A DNA stretch of 64,000 nt. Origin: Halopiger aswanensis. Lineage in GTDB: Archaea > Halobacteriota > Halobacteria > Halobacteriales > Natrialbaceae. A program made the position numbers and the translations under genes. The stretch lies in the NCBI RefSeq assembly GCF_003610195.1, contig NZ_RAPO01000001.1:1178001-1242000 (forward strand). Direction: 5' to 3'. Under the pieces are notes generated by a model, which did not search any database, had not been told where the DNA came from, and saw only the letters and a list, made by a program, of their open reading frames with translations. Shown piece by piece: positions 50,465 to 58,520 of the stretch (within the stretch, counting starts at the first letter, position 1; the number at the start of each line of letters is the position of its first letter).

Positions 50465-52186
50465 ATGGACGTTGATGGACGGACCATCGCCTCGTACCGC
50501 CCCACGAAACCCGGCCTCGCCGTGTTCGTCTCGGGGGTCACGAGCATGGGTATCGAGATTCTCGCGCTCCCGATCGTCGCCCCGCAGTACGGCAGCCACA
50601 TCTACACCGTCGGCGGCATCCTCACGGTCTGTCTCGCCGCGCTGAGCCTCGGCTACTGGCAGGGTGGCAAGCGCGCCGCGAGCGCGACGACGCGGGAGAT
50701 GACCTGGATCATGCTCGCGACGGCGGTCTACATGGGCGTCGTGATCTACGCGAACGAACTGTTGGTCGTCCAGACGTCGACGCTCGCGCTCCCGGCGCGG
50801 TACGCCGCCTTACCCTCGGTGGTCGTCCTCTTCGGCCCGCCGACCTACCTGCTGGGCTTTATCAGCCCTTACGCGGCCGAACTCTCGGCGAAAGAAAGCA
50901 CCGGCGAAGCGTCGGGCCACGTCTACGCGCTCGGAACCATCGGCAGCATCGTCGGCTCCGGCGCGACGACGTTCCTGCTGATCCCGCTGCTGTCGATCGG
51001 CCAGATCGCGCTCCTGTTCGGGTTCATGCTCGTCGCGACCGCGCTGGCCATCGAGGCACCGTCGCTCCCGCGGAAGCCGACGGCCGCGTCGGTCGTCGTC
51101 GCGGCCCTGCTCGTCGTCGCCGCCGGCGGCGGCCCCGTCGCACTCGACTACCGCGGCGACGTCGTCTACGAGACCACCACCTCCTACCAGCAGCAACTCG
51201 AGGTCGTCGACGACGGCGACGTGCGGACGATGTACTTGGACGACGCCCGCCACAGTGCGATGGACCTCGAGGATCCCGACCGGCACGTCTTCACCTACAC
51301 GAAGTACTTCCACCTCCCGATGCTCATGGCCGACGACCCCGACGAGATCGATCGCGTGCTGTTCATCGGCGGCGGCGGATACACGGGGCCACAGGACTTC
51401 GAGGAGCGCTACGACGTGACTGTCGACGTCGTCGAGATCGATCCGACGGTCACGGACGCCGCGAAGGAGTACTTCGGCCTCGAGGAGAGCGAGAACCTGA
51501 CGGTCCACACGGGCGACGGCCGCCAGTACCTCGAGCGGACCGACGAGACCTACGATCTGATCGTCCTCGACGCCTACCAGAAGGATCAGGTCCCGTTCCA
51601 CCTGACGACTGAAGAGTTCATGACCCTGGCATCGGAGCGGCTGACCGACGACGGCATGCTGTACGCGAACGTCATCTCGGCACCCAGCGGCTCCGCCGGC
51701 GCGTTCTACCGCGCTCAGTACCGGACGATGGAGCGGGTCTTCCCCGAGGTCTACAGCTTCCGAACCTCGGAGCGCGAATCGATCCAGAACATCGAGGTCG
51801 TCGCCACGAAGAACGCCACCGAGCTTTCGACCGGAGAACTCCAGCAGCGCAACGCCGAGCGCGACCTCGGCGTCGATCTCGAGGATGCGATCCACAACCG
51901 GATGGACGAACCCGAAACCGACGACGCGCCGATACTGCGCGACGACCGCGGCAGCGTCAACGGACTGCTCGATCCGATGCTCGGCCAGCGCTACGTCGTC
52001 GAGGAGACGAACGGGTCGAACGAGTCGGTGACCGACGCTGAATCCGCCACACCGGCCGCGATCGGCTCACCGTCATCACTCGAGGCGATTGACTCACCGT
52101 CGTCGCTCGAGGCGATCGACTCGCCGTCACCGGCATCTGGGATCGAAAACGACGGCGCGCGGCCCGTCCCGGCGAGCGCGACCTGA
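50465..52186 (+). CDS. Membrane-fused spermidine synthase-like protein
   Basis: This 573-residue protein joins an N-terminal membrane part with about six to eight helices (residues 15-225; FVSGVTSMGIEILALPIVAP, LGYWQGGKRAA, FGPPTYLLGFISPYAAEL) to a SpeE-type methyltransferase-fold domain. That domain shows VLFIGGGGYTGPQDFEERY, VVEIDPTVTDAAKEYFGLEE, TGDGRQYLE and DLIVLDAYQKDQVPFHL. The fused form is widespread, and its substrate, possibly a polyamine or another amine, is untested. The C-terminus has a 9-residue tandem repeat (AIDSPSSLE). ATG at 50465 is used; a GTG one codon upstream is also possible. Confidence 0.83.
   Translation: MDVDGRTIASYRPTKPGLAVFVSGVTSMGIEILALPIVAPQYGSHIYTVGGILTVCLAALSLGYWQGGKRAASATTREMTWIMLATAVYMGVVIYANELLVVQTSTLALPARYAALPSVVVLFGPPTYLLGFISPYAAELSAKESTGEASGHVYALGTIGSIVGSGATTFLLIPLLSIGQIALLFGFMLVATALAIEAPSLPRKPTAASVVVAALLVVAAGGGPVALDYRGDVVYETTTSYQQQLEVVDDGDVRTMYLDDARHSAMDLEDPDRHVFTYTKYFHLPMLMADDPDEIDRVLFIGGGGYTGPQDFEERYDVTVDVVEIDPTVTDAAKEYFGLEESENLTVHTGDGRQYLERTDETYDLIVLDAYQKDQVPFHLTTEEFMTLASERLTDDGMLYANVISAPSGSAGAFYRAQYRTMERVFPEVYSFRTSERESIQNIEVVATKNATELSTGELQQRNAERDLGVDLEDAIHNRMDEPETDDAPILRDDRGSVNGLLDPMLGQRYVVEETNGSNESVTDAESATPAAIGSPSSLEAIDSPSSLEAIDSPSPASGIENDGARPVPASAT
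52058..52138 (+). repeat. 27-base tandem repeat in the C-terminus of the spermidine-synthase-like gene
   Basis: Units begin GCGATCGGCTCACCGTCATC at 52058, GCGATTGACTCACCGTCGTC at 52085 and a partial GCGATCGACTCGCCGTCACC at 52112. They encode AI(G/D)SPSSLE repeats. The last unit diverges after 20 bases. Unit number may vary between strains. Confidence 0.7.
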
Positions 52187-52188
52187 TT

Positions 52189-52404
52189 TTAGCGGTAGAT
52201 GTCGTTATACCGTTCGCGGTACTCTCGGAGCGCGATTCGCGCCTTTCGGCGAGACGTGAAGCCGAATCCGACGGCCGGACACGACTCCTCGGGGCACGCC
52301 CACAGGAACGTCTCCGTGCGGGGGTCCTTCGTTACCGTCGCGTCCGCGTCACACCGGGGACACTGCCAGCCCCACCGCAGCTCGTCAACGTAGTCTCGAG
52401 ACAT
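52189..52404 (-). CDS. 71-residue zinc-ribbon protein
   Basis: This protein has CPRCD (about 16-20) and a second Cys pair in CPEESCPAVGFGF, giving a CxxC...CxxxxC ribbon. A basic helix (SRRKARIALREYRERYN) ends it and suggests nucleic-acid or ribosome contact. The start MSRDYVDELRWGW at 52404 is preferred; an in-frame ATG at 52458 would add 18 poorly conserved residues. Its stop is only two bases from that of the convergent gene. Confidence 0.7.
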   Translation of the reverse strand: MSRDYVDELRWGWQCPRCDADATVTKDPRTETFLWACPEESCPAVGFGFTSRRKARIALREYRERYNDIYR

Positions 52405-52590
52405 ACAGTCGTAGGATGTGATCGGAGGGGCTCGCGGCGGATAGGGTCCCGACTTCATCCGTCCGTTCTTTATGAGCCTGCCGCTGTCGGTTCCGACTCG
52501 AGCGCGCAGTTGACCGCCGACAGCGGACTATCGACTTCGGAGAGTACCAGCCCTCGGGTCACGGAGCAAATCTGGAACCGCTTCGGAACG

Positions 52591-53331
52591 CTATCGGAAC
52601 GACTCGAGCATCTCGGCGCCGTGAGCCATCGATTCGCGGGGGTTCTCGGGGTTGTCGTGCTCGTAGATGTACCACTCGACGTCGGCGCGGCGGACCGCCT
52701 CGAGGGTGCGCTCGAGGTCGAGGTCGCCCTCGCCGAGTTCGACGCAGGTCATCGTCTCGCCGTCGGCGTCGGCGAAGTGGGCGTGGGAGATCCGGTCGGC
52801 GTACCGATCGACGACCGTGACGGGGTCGGCGCCGCCCGCTCGCGCCCAGCCGAGGTCGATCTCGAAGCCGACGTTTTCGGCCCGCCCGAGCAGTTCGTCC
52901 AGGCCCGTCTTGGTGCCGAGCGAGACGAACTCCTGATCGTGGTTGTGATACTGCAGGTCGAACCCGTCGGCGGCGAGGTCGTCCGCGACGGCCGCGAGGC
53001 GCTCGGCCGCGTCGGCGATCGACGCCTCGGACGCGAACTGCTCGGGCTCGAGCCACGGGACGACGAGCGTCCGGCAGCCGAGACGGTCGTACAGTTCCGT
53101 CACCGCCTCGTAGTCGTTCTCGAGGTCGTCGAGTCCGACGTGGGCCGCGGCGACCGCGAGATCGTTCCGCTCGAGGGCGTCGATCACTGCCTCGAGGTCG
53201 GTCTCGTCGTCCCGGATGCGGGTGGCGAACTCGACCCCGTCGAAGGACGTCTCGCCGACCAGATCGAGGACCTCCGGCAGCGGTGCGTCGATATCGCGCA
53301 GCGAGTACAACTGAACGGCAGTGCGAACCAT
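52591..53331 (-). CDS. Sugar phosphate isomerase/epimerase (xylose-isomerase-like TIM barrel)
   Basis: This 246-residue TIM-barrel protein has metal ligands on successive strands: QYHNHDQEF, FEIDLGWARAGG, ISHAHFADADG and YIYEHDNPENPRES. The family includes IolE/IolI-type inositol and hydroxypyruvate isomerases. The exact sugar is unknown. It is divergent from the next gene, with a strong TATA box 28 bases upstream, and stands alone on its strand. Confidence 0.83.
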   Translation of the reverse strand: MVRTAVQLYSLRDIDAPLPEVLDLVGETSFDGVEFATRIRDDETDLEAVIDALERNDLAVAAAHVGLDDLENDYEAVTELYDRLGCRTLVVPWLEPEQFASEASIADAAERLAAVADDLAADGFDLQYHNHDQEFVSLGTKTGLDELLGRAENVGFEIDLGWARAGGADPVTVVDRYADRISHAHFADADGETMTCVELGEGDLDLERTLEAVRRADVEWYIYEHDNPENPRESMAHGAEMLESFR

Positions 53332-53354
53332 ACCTTGAGAAGAAATACCTTACC

Positions 53355-53363
53355 AAATAAAAT
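53355..53363 (-). promoter_or_regulatory. TATA promoter of the sugar isomerase gene
   Basis: The minus strand reads ATTTTATTT centred 28 bases before the ATG at 53331. This supports a leaderless transcript and the chosen start. Confidence 0.6.
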
Positions 53364-53452
53364 TGATGACACACTCGCGTTCGTGACAGCCGACTGAATT
53401 GGTCCCGTGGAGGGACCAGAACGGCCACTTCGGGGCTGCCCGCTTCCGTTCA

Positions 53453-53459
53453 CTTAAAG
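53453..53459 (+). promoter_or_regulatory. TATA-like element before the conserved membrane protein
   Basis: CTTAAAG lies about 55 bases before the ATG at 53511, which would leave a leader of about 29 bases. The GTG at 53466 is only seven bases after this element, too close to be transcribed, and is rejected as a start. Confidence 0.45.
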
Positions 53460-53510
53460 CGAACAGTGACGCAGGAGAATGGCTATCGGCCGGTCGGACG
53501 GAGAGCCGAT

Positions 53511-54008
53511 ATGCAACTCGAGAAATCGTCGCAGCGCGGCGAGTGGAGCGGCTCGGTGCCGACCGCTGTGGACGTCCGGGTGCTCGGGCTGGTCGTTGCG
53601 ACGGCCGGGCTCGCAGCGTCCGTAAACATCCCGTACGGCGGCGTGTCGTTCGCGATCGTCGCCTTCGTCGTTCTCGCAGCCGGCGGCATCGGCGTTCACC
53701 TGTTAGGCGAACGGCAACTGCGCCGGATCACCGACGGACTCGTCGAGCGGTGGGTCGAGGCCGGCGGCGAGATCGAGTCGGTGACGCGCTCGTCCGACGG
53801 GATGCGGACCGAGTGGACCGTCCACACCGCCCGCGGCGACGTCGTCGTCGGCGGCGTCGCGCTGGCACCGATCACGAAGCTGACGATCGAGTGGCAGGGC
53901 ATGGACGACACGATGGACGCGTCCGACGCGGAGGAGAACCTGGACCGACTCGCAGACGGCCTCTATACGGAAATCTTCGAGATCGGATCGGCGACGCAGC
54001 GGGCGTAA
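53511..54008 (+). CDS. Conserved membrane-anchored protein of unknown function
   Basis: This 165-residue protein has two hydrophobic spans near the N-terminus (about 25-45 LGLVVATAGLAASVNIPYGG and about 47-65 FAIVAFVVLAAGGIGVHLLG). A cytosolic domain follows (RRITDGLVERWVEAGGEIES, TVHTARGDVVVGGVALAPIT, NLDRLADGLYTEIFEIG). The fold and role are unknown. Its position next to the sugar isomerase gives no hint. Confidence 0.65.
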   Translation: MQLEKSSQRGEWSGSVPTAVDVRVLGLVVATAGLAASVNIPYGGVSFAIVAFVVLAAGGIGVHLLGERQLRRITDGLVERWVEAGGEIESVTRSSDGMRTEWTVHTARGDVVVGGVALAPITKLTIEWQGMDDTMDASDAEENLDRLADGLYTEIFEIGSATQRA

Positions 54009-54115
54009 CGCCACATTCGCGGTTCAGACCGCTCTTCTCGAGGGATCGATTTGATGGATGCCACTCGACGCCGGAAGTTGGACGCCGGATGTGTCGGACG
54101 ATATCACACCCCACA

Positions 54116-54122
54116 TTTTTAT
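54116..54122 (+). promoter_or_regulatory. TATA-like element of the rubredoxin-like small gene
   Basis: TTTTTAT lies about 41 bases before the ATG at 54160, so the predicted transcript would have a leader of about 14 bases. Confidence 0.45.
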
Positions 54123-54159
54123 CGGTGAATCCTGTACTCCGTGCACTGGGAGACGGAGA

Positions 54160-54297
54160 ATGAAGCGATACGAAAATCACTACGAGTGCGAAGAGTGCGA
54201 ATCCGAGGTGCATCCCGTCTCGTACCGGGCGCGCTGTCCGGACTGCGGCGGACCGCTCCGGGCTAGCCCGAGCTACGACGGGGCAACGGGGAGGTGA
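54160..54297 (+). CDS. 45-residue rubrerythrin-like/zinc-knuckle protein
   Basis: The protein contains CEECE (about 9-13) and CPDCG (about 26-30), the two CxxC pairs of a rubredoxin-like or zinc site, between HYECEE and GPLRA. Haloarchaeal proteins of this length are often annotated as rubrerythrin-like domain proteins. The bound metal is unknown. Start MKRYENHYECEE fits the usual length. Confidence 0.75.
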   Translation: MKRYENHYECEECESEVHPVSYRARCPDCGGPLRASPSYDGATGR

Positions 54298-54440
54298 CTG
54301 CGCTCTCCGCGCGGCTCCCGCGCCAGCGTGCAGTCGATTCAGCACCGTTTGCGATCGACAAATAGCGTGCCGCTCGAGCGCACCGCTTCGTACCGCTCGT
54401 CGAGCAACGACGCTATCCGCGTCGGAACCGTACCGCCGCC

Positions 54441-55094
54441 ATGCTCGTCCTCGGCGACGCCCACGCCGCCGATCCCGCCCGGCGCGAGACCCTCCTCGCA
54501 CTCTACCGGACGATCGACCCCGATCGCGTCCTTCAGGTCGGCGACCTCGAGTACTACGACCTGCCGGCGCCGACGTGGTTCATCGCCGGCAACAACGAGG
54601 ACTTCGACGTTATCGAGTCGATGCGTGCGAACGAGCGCCCGTTCGGCGAGCCCGACGTCCACCTGCTCGCGAGCACGGTCGCGACGGTCGACGGGTTGCG
54701 GGTGGCCGGCCTCTCCGGCAACTACGCGCCGACGAAGTACGACCAGCCGCGCTCGGCGCTCACGGGCGATCGCCGTCGCCACTTTACGCACGAGGACGTC
54801 GCGCAAGCGCGCGAACTCGAGGATATCGACGTCTTCCTCACCCACGAGGCGCCGACCGGGCTCCTCTCGTACGGGTACGATCCGGGCTGCGAGCGCGTCG
54901 ACGAACTTCTCGAGGCGATCGATCCGGAGTTGTGTCTGGTCGGTCACCACCACGAACATCACGAAGCCGAGATCGCTGGGACCCGCGTCGTGAGCCTCGC
55001 GCCGGCCTGGGAGCGGTACTACACGCTCGATTCGGAGACGCTAGCACTCGAGGCGCACGACCACGATTTGGGCGCGAACGCGAGCGACCCGTAG
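54441..55094 (+). CDS. Calcineurin-like metallophosphoesterase
   Basis: This 217-residue enzyme has the family motifs in order: LVLGDAHAAD (GDxH), LQVGDLEYYDL (GDxx), FIAGNNEDFDV (GNNED in place of GNHD), LTHEAPTG and LVGHHHEHHEAEI. These bind two metal ions for phosphate-ester hydrolysis. Haloarchaeal relatives are annotated as phosphodiesterases, and the substrate is unknown. It converges on threonine synthase with a gap of four bases. Confidence 0.87.
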   Translation: MLVLGDAHAADPARRETLLALYRTIDPDRVLQVGDLEYYDLPAPTWFIAGNNEDFDVIESMRANERPFGEPDVHLLASTVATVDGLRVAGLSGNYAPTKYDQPRSALTGDRRRHFTHEDVAQARELEDIDVFLTHEAPTGLLSYGYDPGCERVDELLEAIDPELCLVGHHHEHHEAEIAGTRVVSLAPAWERYYTLDSETLALEAHDHDLGANASDP

Positions 55095-55098
55095 CGGT

Positions 55099-56310
55099 TT
55101 ACGAACCGACGACGGCGGCGAGTTCCCGTTCGACCGCCTCGAGATCGATCGTCCGTGTTCGGGACTCGACGTCGACGTCGTACCGTTCCTTGTACCCCGA
55201 GCCGGTGAGGATCGTGACGACCTCGTCGTCCGCGTCGAGTTCGCCCCGCCGAGAGAGTTCGCGGACCCCGGCCAGTGCAACGGCGCTCGAGGGTTCGACG
55301 GAGAGTCCAGCCGTCGTCGCCAGCCGATCCATCGCCTCGCGGGTCGCCTCGTCGGAGACGGAGACGACCGCACCGCCCGTTTCGCGGGCGGCAGTTAGCG
55401 CGCGGGTGCCGCTGGGCGGATCGGCGTTCGCGATCGAGACGGCGATCGTCTCCCCCGGTTCGATCGCCGAGACGGTCGCTCGATCCTCGCGATAGGCCGT
55501 CGCGATGGGATCGCACGGGGCCGCCTGGACCGGGTAGAGCCGCGGCACGTCCTCGGAATCGAGCAGGCCCGCCGTCTCGAGTTCCCGGAGCGCCTTCCAG
55601 ACGCCGCTGGCCTGGCCGCCGCTGCTGACCGGGAGGACGATCGCGTCCGGCGCGCTCGGTCGGAACTGCTCGAGGATCTCGTACGCGACCGTCTTCTGGC
55701 CGGCGACCCGCAGCGGCGTATCCGAGTTGACGAAACGTCCACCGTCGGTCTCGAGCGCGAGCGTCTCGGCGTACAGCCGGCCGTAATCGCCCTCGACGCG
55801 GAAGATCCGCGCACCGTGGCGGGCGATCAACTCGAGCCGTTCCGTCGGGGTGTCCGCCGGCACGAAGACCGCCGCCTCGAGGCCGGCAGCGGCGGCGTAG
55901 GCGCTCGTGCTCAGCGCCATGTTGCCGTGGGAGACGGTGCCGATCCAGTCGTGACCGTCCCGACGGCCGTACGCGACGCCGACCGCGGTGCCGCGATCCT
56001 TGAAGCTCCCCGTCGGATTCTGCCCTTCCGGCTTCAGGTGGAGGGAACAGCCGGCGTACTCGTCCAGATCCGCGGCGCGGACGAGCGGCGTCGCGCCGGG
56101 AACGGGACCCATCGGCTCCGTGGCGGTGGCGGAGACGGGGAGCACGTCAGCATAACGCCACATTCCGGCGGTCCAGTCGTCGTCCGGCCACTCGAAGGTC
56201 GCCGCGTCGGCGTCGGTGTCGAACCAGAGCGGTTCGCCGCAGGAACAGCGCTGGCGCTCCTCGAGGCGGTACGTCTTCCCGCAGTCGTAGCAGCGGACCC
56301 GTCGATCCAT
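55099..56310 (-). CDS. thrC: Threonine synthase
   Basis: This 403-residue PLP enzyme converts O-phosphohomoserine to threonine. The N-terminus has a zinc ribbon (CYDCG and CSCG), typical of the archaeal class. The PLP lysine is in GQNPTGSFKDRGTAVGVA, with the phosphate-binding loop SSGGQASGVWKALREL near the middle. It aligns over the full length. Close paralogs with other amino-acid lyase activities exist, so this is the likely but not certain activity. It is alone on its strand. Confidence 0.85.
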   Translation of the reverse strand: MDRRVRCYDCGKTYRLEERQRCSCGEPLWFDTDADAATFEWPDDDWTAGMWRYADVLPVSATATEPMGPVPGATPLVRAADLDEYAGCSLHLKPEGQNPTGSFKDRGTAVGVAYGRRDGHDWIGTVSHGNMALSTSAYAAAAGLEAAVFVPADTPTERLELIARHGARIFRVEGDYGRLYAETLALETDGGRFVNSDTPLRVAGQKTVAYEILEQFRPSAPDAIVLPVSSGGQASGVWKALRELETAGLLDSEDVPRLYPVQAAPCDPIATAYREDRATVSAIEPGETIAVSIANADPPSGTRALTAARETGGAVVSVSDEATREAMDRLATTAGLSVEPSSAVALAGVRELSRRGELDADDEVVTILTGSGYKERYDVDVESRTRTIDLEAVERELAAVVGS

Positions 56311-56421
56311 TACGGTGAGCGTCGCTGCGGGAGCCTAAAACAGTGTTCGGTCGTCGGCGAGCGGTCGTTCGGTCCTACGGGCGTCCGGACCGGCGGTTCG
56401 CTCGGTCCGCGGACCCGGACG

Positions 56422-57255
56422 TTAGCGCACGACCGGCGCCTCGACCGACCTGATCCCCTCGACGTCCGCGCGAACCCGGTCGCCCGGTTCGATCGGCGCC
56501 GCGCCGGGCGTCCCGGTACTGAACAGATCGCCCGGCTCGAGGGTCATCACGTCCGAGTGGAACGCGACGAGCTCGCGGGGCGGGAACAGCATGTTCCGGA
56601 TCTCGTTTTCGGCGGCCACCTCGCCGTCGACGATCGTCCGAACGGTCAGATCCTCGAGCGCGAGTCCGTCGCCGGGCTCGGGAACGGCGATCGTCGGCCC
56701 GACGACGAGGAACGAGTCGAAGCTCTTGGCTCGCGTCAGGAATCGCGGGTTCCGCTGCAGCACGTCCTCCGCGGTCATGTCGATGACGGGGAGGTAGCCG
56801 GCGATCACGTCGTCGACGGCGTCGGCGTCGACGTTCCGGCACTCCCGGCCCACGAGGACCGCGAGTTCGGCTTCGGCCGTCACCCGCTCGCTCCGTTCGG
56901 TCGGCGGGAGCCGGATCGGCCCGCCCGGTCCGACCAGCGCACTCGAGGGCTTCATGAAACTCGCCGGCTCGTCGGGCCGTTGCTCGTCCAGGTCGCCGGC
57001 GTGTTCGGCGTAGTTGAGGCCGATTCCCCACAGCTTTCCGAACCGCTCGCGCTCGAGCGGCGGGCCGAACTGCAGCCCCGCGGCGGCGGTCCTGTCGGCG
57101 GGTGCGTCGTCGACGTCGGGTAACGTTCCCGCCGCGGCCCGCGGCAGGGCGTCGCGAACGGTCTCGAGTTCCGGCGCGGCGGCCGACAGCGGGACGAATC
57201 CCTCGTCGTCGCCCAGCAGCGGCCGGCCCTCGAGGGTGCGCGCGAGGTGCTTCAT
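56422..57255 (-). CDS. Fumarylacetoacetate hydrolase-family protein
   Basis: This 277-residue protein has the FAH signatures LWGIGLNYAEHAGDLDEQRP, PASFMKPSSALVGPGGPIRL, AEAELAVLVGRECRN (metal-binding acidic cluster), VIDMTAEDVLQRNPRFLTRA and LEPGDLFSTGTPGAAPIEPGD. The last step of several aromatic or sugar-acid pathways uses such enzymes on 2-oxo acids. The gene overlaps the cupin gene by four bases and is third in the SDR-cupin-FAH operon, so it probably acts on the same pathway. A different FAH paralog is at 17826. Confidence 0.87.
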   Translation of the reverse strand: MKHLARTLEGRPLLGDDEGFVPLSAAAPELETVRDALPRAAAGTLPDVDDAPADRTAAAGLQFGPPLERERFGKLWGIGLNYAEHAGDLDEQRPDEPASFMKPSSALVGPGGPIRLPPTERSERVTAEAELAVLVGRECRNVDADAVDDVIAGYLPVIDMTAEDVLQRNPRFLTRAKSFDSFLVVGPTIAVPEPGDGLALEDLTVRTIVDGEVAAENEIRNMLFPPRELVAFHSDVMTLEPGDLFSTGTPGAAPIEPGDRVRADVEGIRSVEAPVVR

Positions 57256-57641
57256 GCGTTCTCGTCGGCGGCGTCGTCCTCGTCGGTCCCGTCTCCGTCC
57301 TCGCGGTCCGTCCAGAAGTCGAACGAGCGACCCGGCGCGAACACGTCCAGCCCGACCGCGCGCTCGTCGCCGGTGTTTTCGACCCGGTGGGACTCCCAGG
57401 CGTCGAGCCAGACGGAGTCGTACTGCTCGAGCGTGACCTCGTCGTCTTCGGTGACGACCGTCAACTCGCCCTCGAGGCAGAGACAGACCTGCTCGTTCTC
57501 GTGGTCGTGCATCGGGGAGCTGTGGCCCGGCGGCTTCTCGAACCACTCGAAGGAGAAGCGGTCGCTGCCGGCCAGTGCGGCGCGCCGCCAGTCCGCGTCG
57601 GGCTCGTAGGTCTCGGCGTCGTCGAACTCGACGGGCTCCAT
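57252..57641 (-). CDS. Cupin-domain protein
   Basis: This 129-residue protein has a single cupin barrel with HDHENEQVCLCLEGELTVVT (metal-binding H-H-E cluster) and, in the second motif, WLDAWESHRVENTGDERAVG. It may bind a metal and act as an oxygenase, isomerase or decarboxylase, or as a sensor. The acidic tail is disordered. It overlaps the FAH gene by four bases and shares one base with the SDR stop, so all three are co-translated. Confidence 0.83.
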   Translation of the reverse strand: MEPVEFDDAETYEPDADWRRAALAGSDRFSFEWFEKPPGHSSPMHDHENEQVCLCLEGELTVVTEDDEVTLEQYDSVWLDAWESHRVENTGDERAVGLDVFAPGRSFDFWTDREDGDGTDEDDAADENA

Positions 57642-58429
57642 TATAGGTTCGAACCGGTCGTCCCGCCGTCGATGACGATACTCTGCCCGTTGATGAAGCC
57701 GGACTGGGGCGAGGAGAGGAACGCCACCGTATTGCCGAGTTCCATCGGGTCGCCGACGCGCTCGAGCGGGTTGTCGGCCCAGTTCTCGAGGCCCTCCTCG
57801 TAGGAGTCGTACTCGCCGCGCTCGACGGCCTGCTCGACGAGGTCCTCGATGCGCGAAGTCTCGTGGGGGCCCGGCAGCACCGCGTTCGCGCGCACGTCCG
57901 GCGCGAACTCCTGCGAGAGCGTCTTCTCGAGGCCGATGACGCTCATCCGGACGGAGTTCGAGAGCACGAGACTGTCGATGGCTTCCTTGACGCTCCGGGA
58001 GGTGATGTTGACGATCGTGCCGCCCTCGCCCTCCTGCAGGTGCGGTTCGGCCTCGCGAGCGAGTCGGACGACGCTCATCACGAGCAGTTCGTAGGCCTCG
58101 TACCAGTCCTCGTCGTCGGTCTCGAGGAAGGGGCCAGAGGGCGGGCCGCCGGCGCTCGTGACGAGGTGATCGAGGCCGCCGAACTCGTCGACGGTCGTCT
58201 CGACCAACTGCTCGATGTCGTCCTCGTCGGTGAGATCGCCCGTCTGGGCGACGACCTCGCCGGTCGCGACCGCCTCGATGTCGGCCTTCGCCTCGGCGAG
58301 TCGGTCCTCGTCGCGGCCGTTGATGACGACGTTTACGCCCTCGCGGGCCAGCGCCGTCGCAGACGCTTTCCCCAGCCCGCTCGAGGATGCCGTTACCAGC
58401 GCCGCGTTGCCGTCGATCTGCAGGTCCAT
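57641..58429 (-). CDS. SDR-family protein lacking the canonical YxxxK motif
   Basis: This 262-residue Rossmann protein has the cofactor motif TASSSGLGKASATALAREG (GxxxGxG form) and SAGGPPSGPFLE. However, at the position of YxxxK it has SNSVRMSVIGLEKTL, with Asn in place of Tyr and Arg in place of Lys. The preceding TSRSVKEAIDSLVL carries the usual serine. A known SDR subgroup has this Asn/Arg pattern, so catalysis may differ or use another residue. It leads the SDR-cupin-FAH operon. Substrate unknown. Confidence 0.83.
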   Translation of the reverse strand: MDLQIDGNAALVTASSSGLGKASATALAREGVNVVINGRDEDRLAEAKADIEAVATGEVVAQTGDLTDEDDIEQLVETTVDEFGGLDHLVTSAGGPPSGPFLETDDEDWYEAYELLVMSVVRLAREAEPHLQEGEGGTIVNITSRSVKEAIDSLVLSNSVRMSVIGLEKTLSQEFAPDVRANAVLPGPHETSRIEDLVEQAVERGEYDSYEEGLENWADNPLERVGDPMELGNTVAFLSSPQSGFINGQSIVIDGGTTGSNL

Positions 58430-58520
58430 ATCGTTCGTAATCGCCCACGAGAGGACGAAAAAGATTGTCGTTGCGGTAACGCGGCGGCCGGAACGGCAGA
58501 CAGCGGGCGGCCACGAGGTG

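Noticed and set aside
57646-57656. GGTTCGAACC string resembling a tRNA T-loop
   Set aside because: It is inside the 3' end of the SDR coding sequence and has no other tRNA arms around it.
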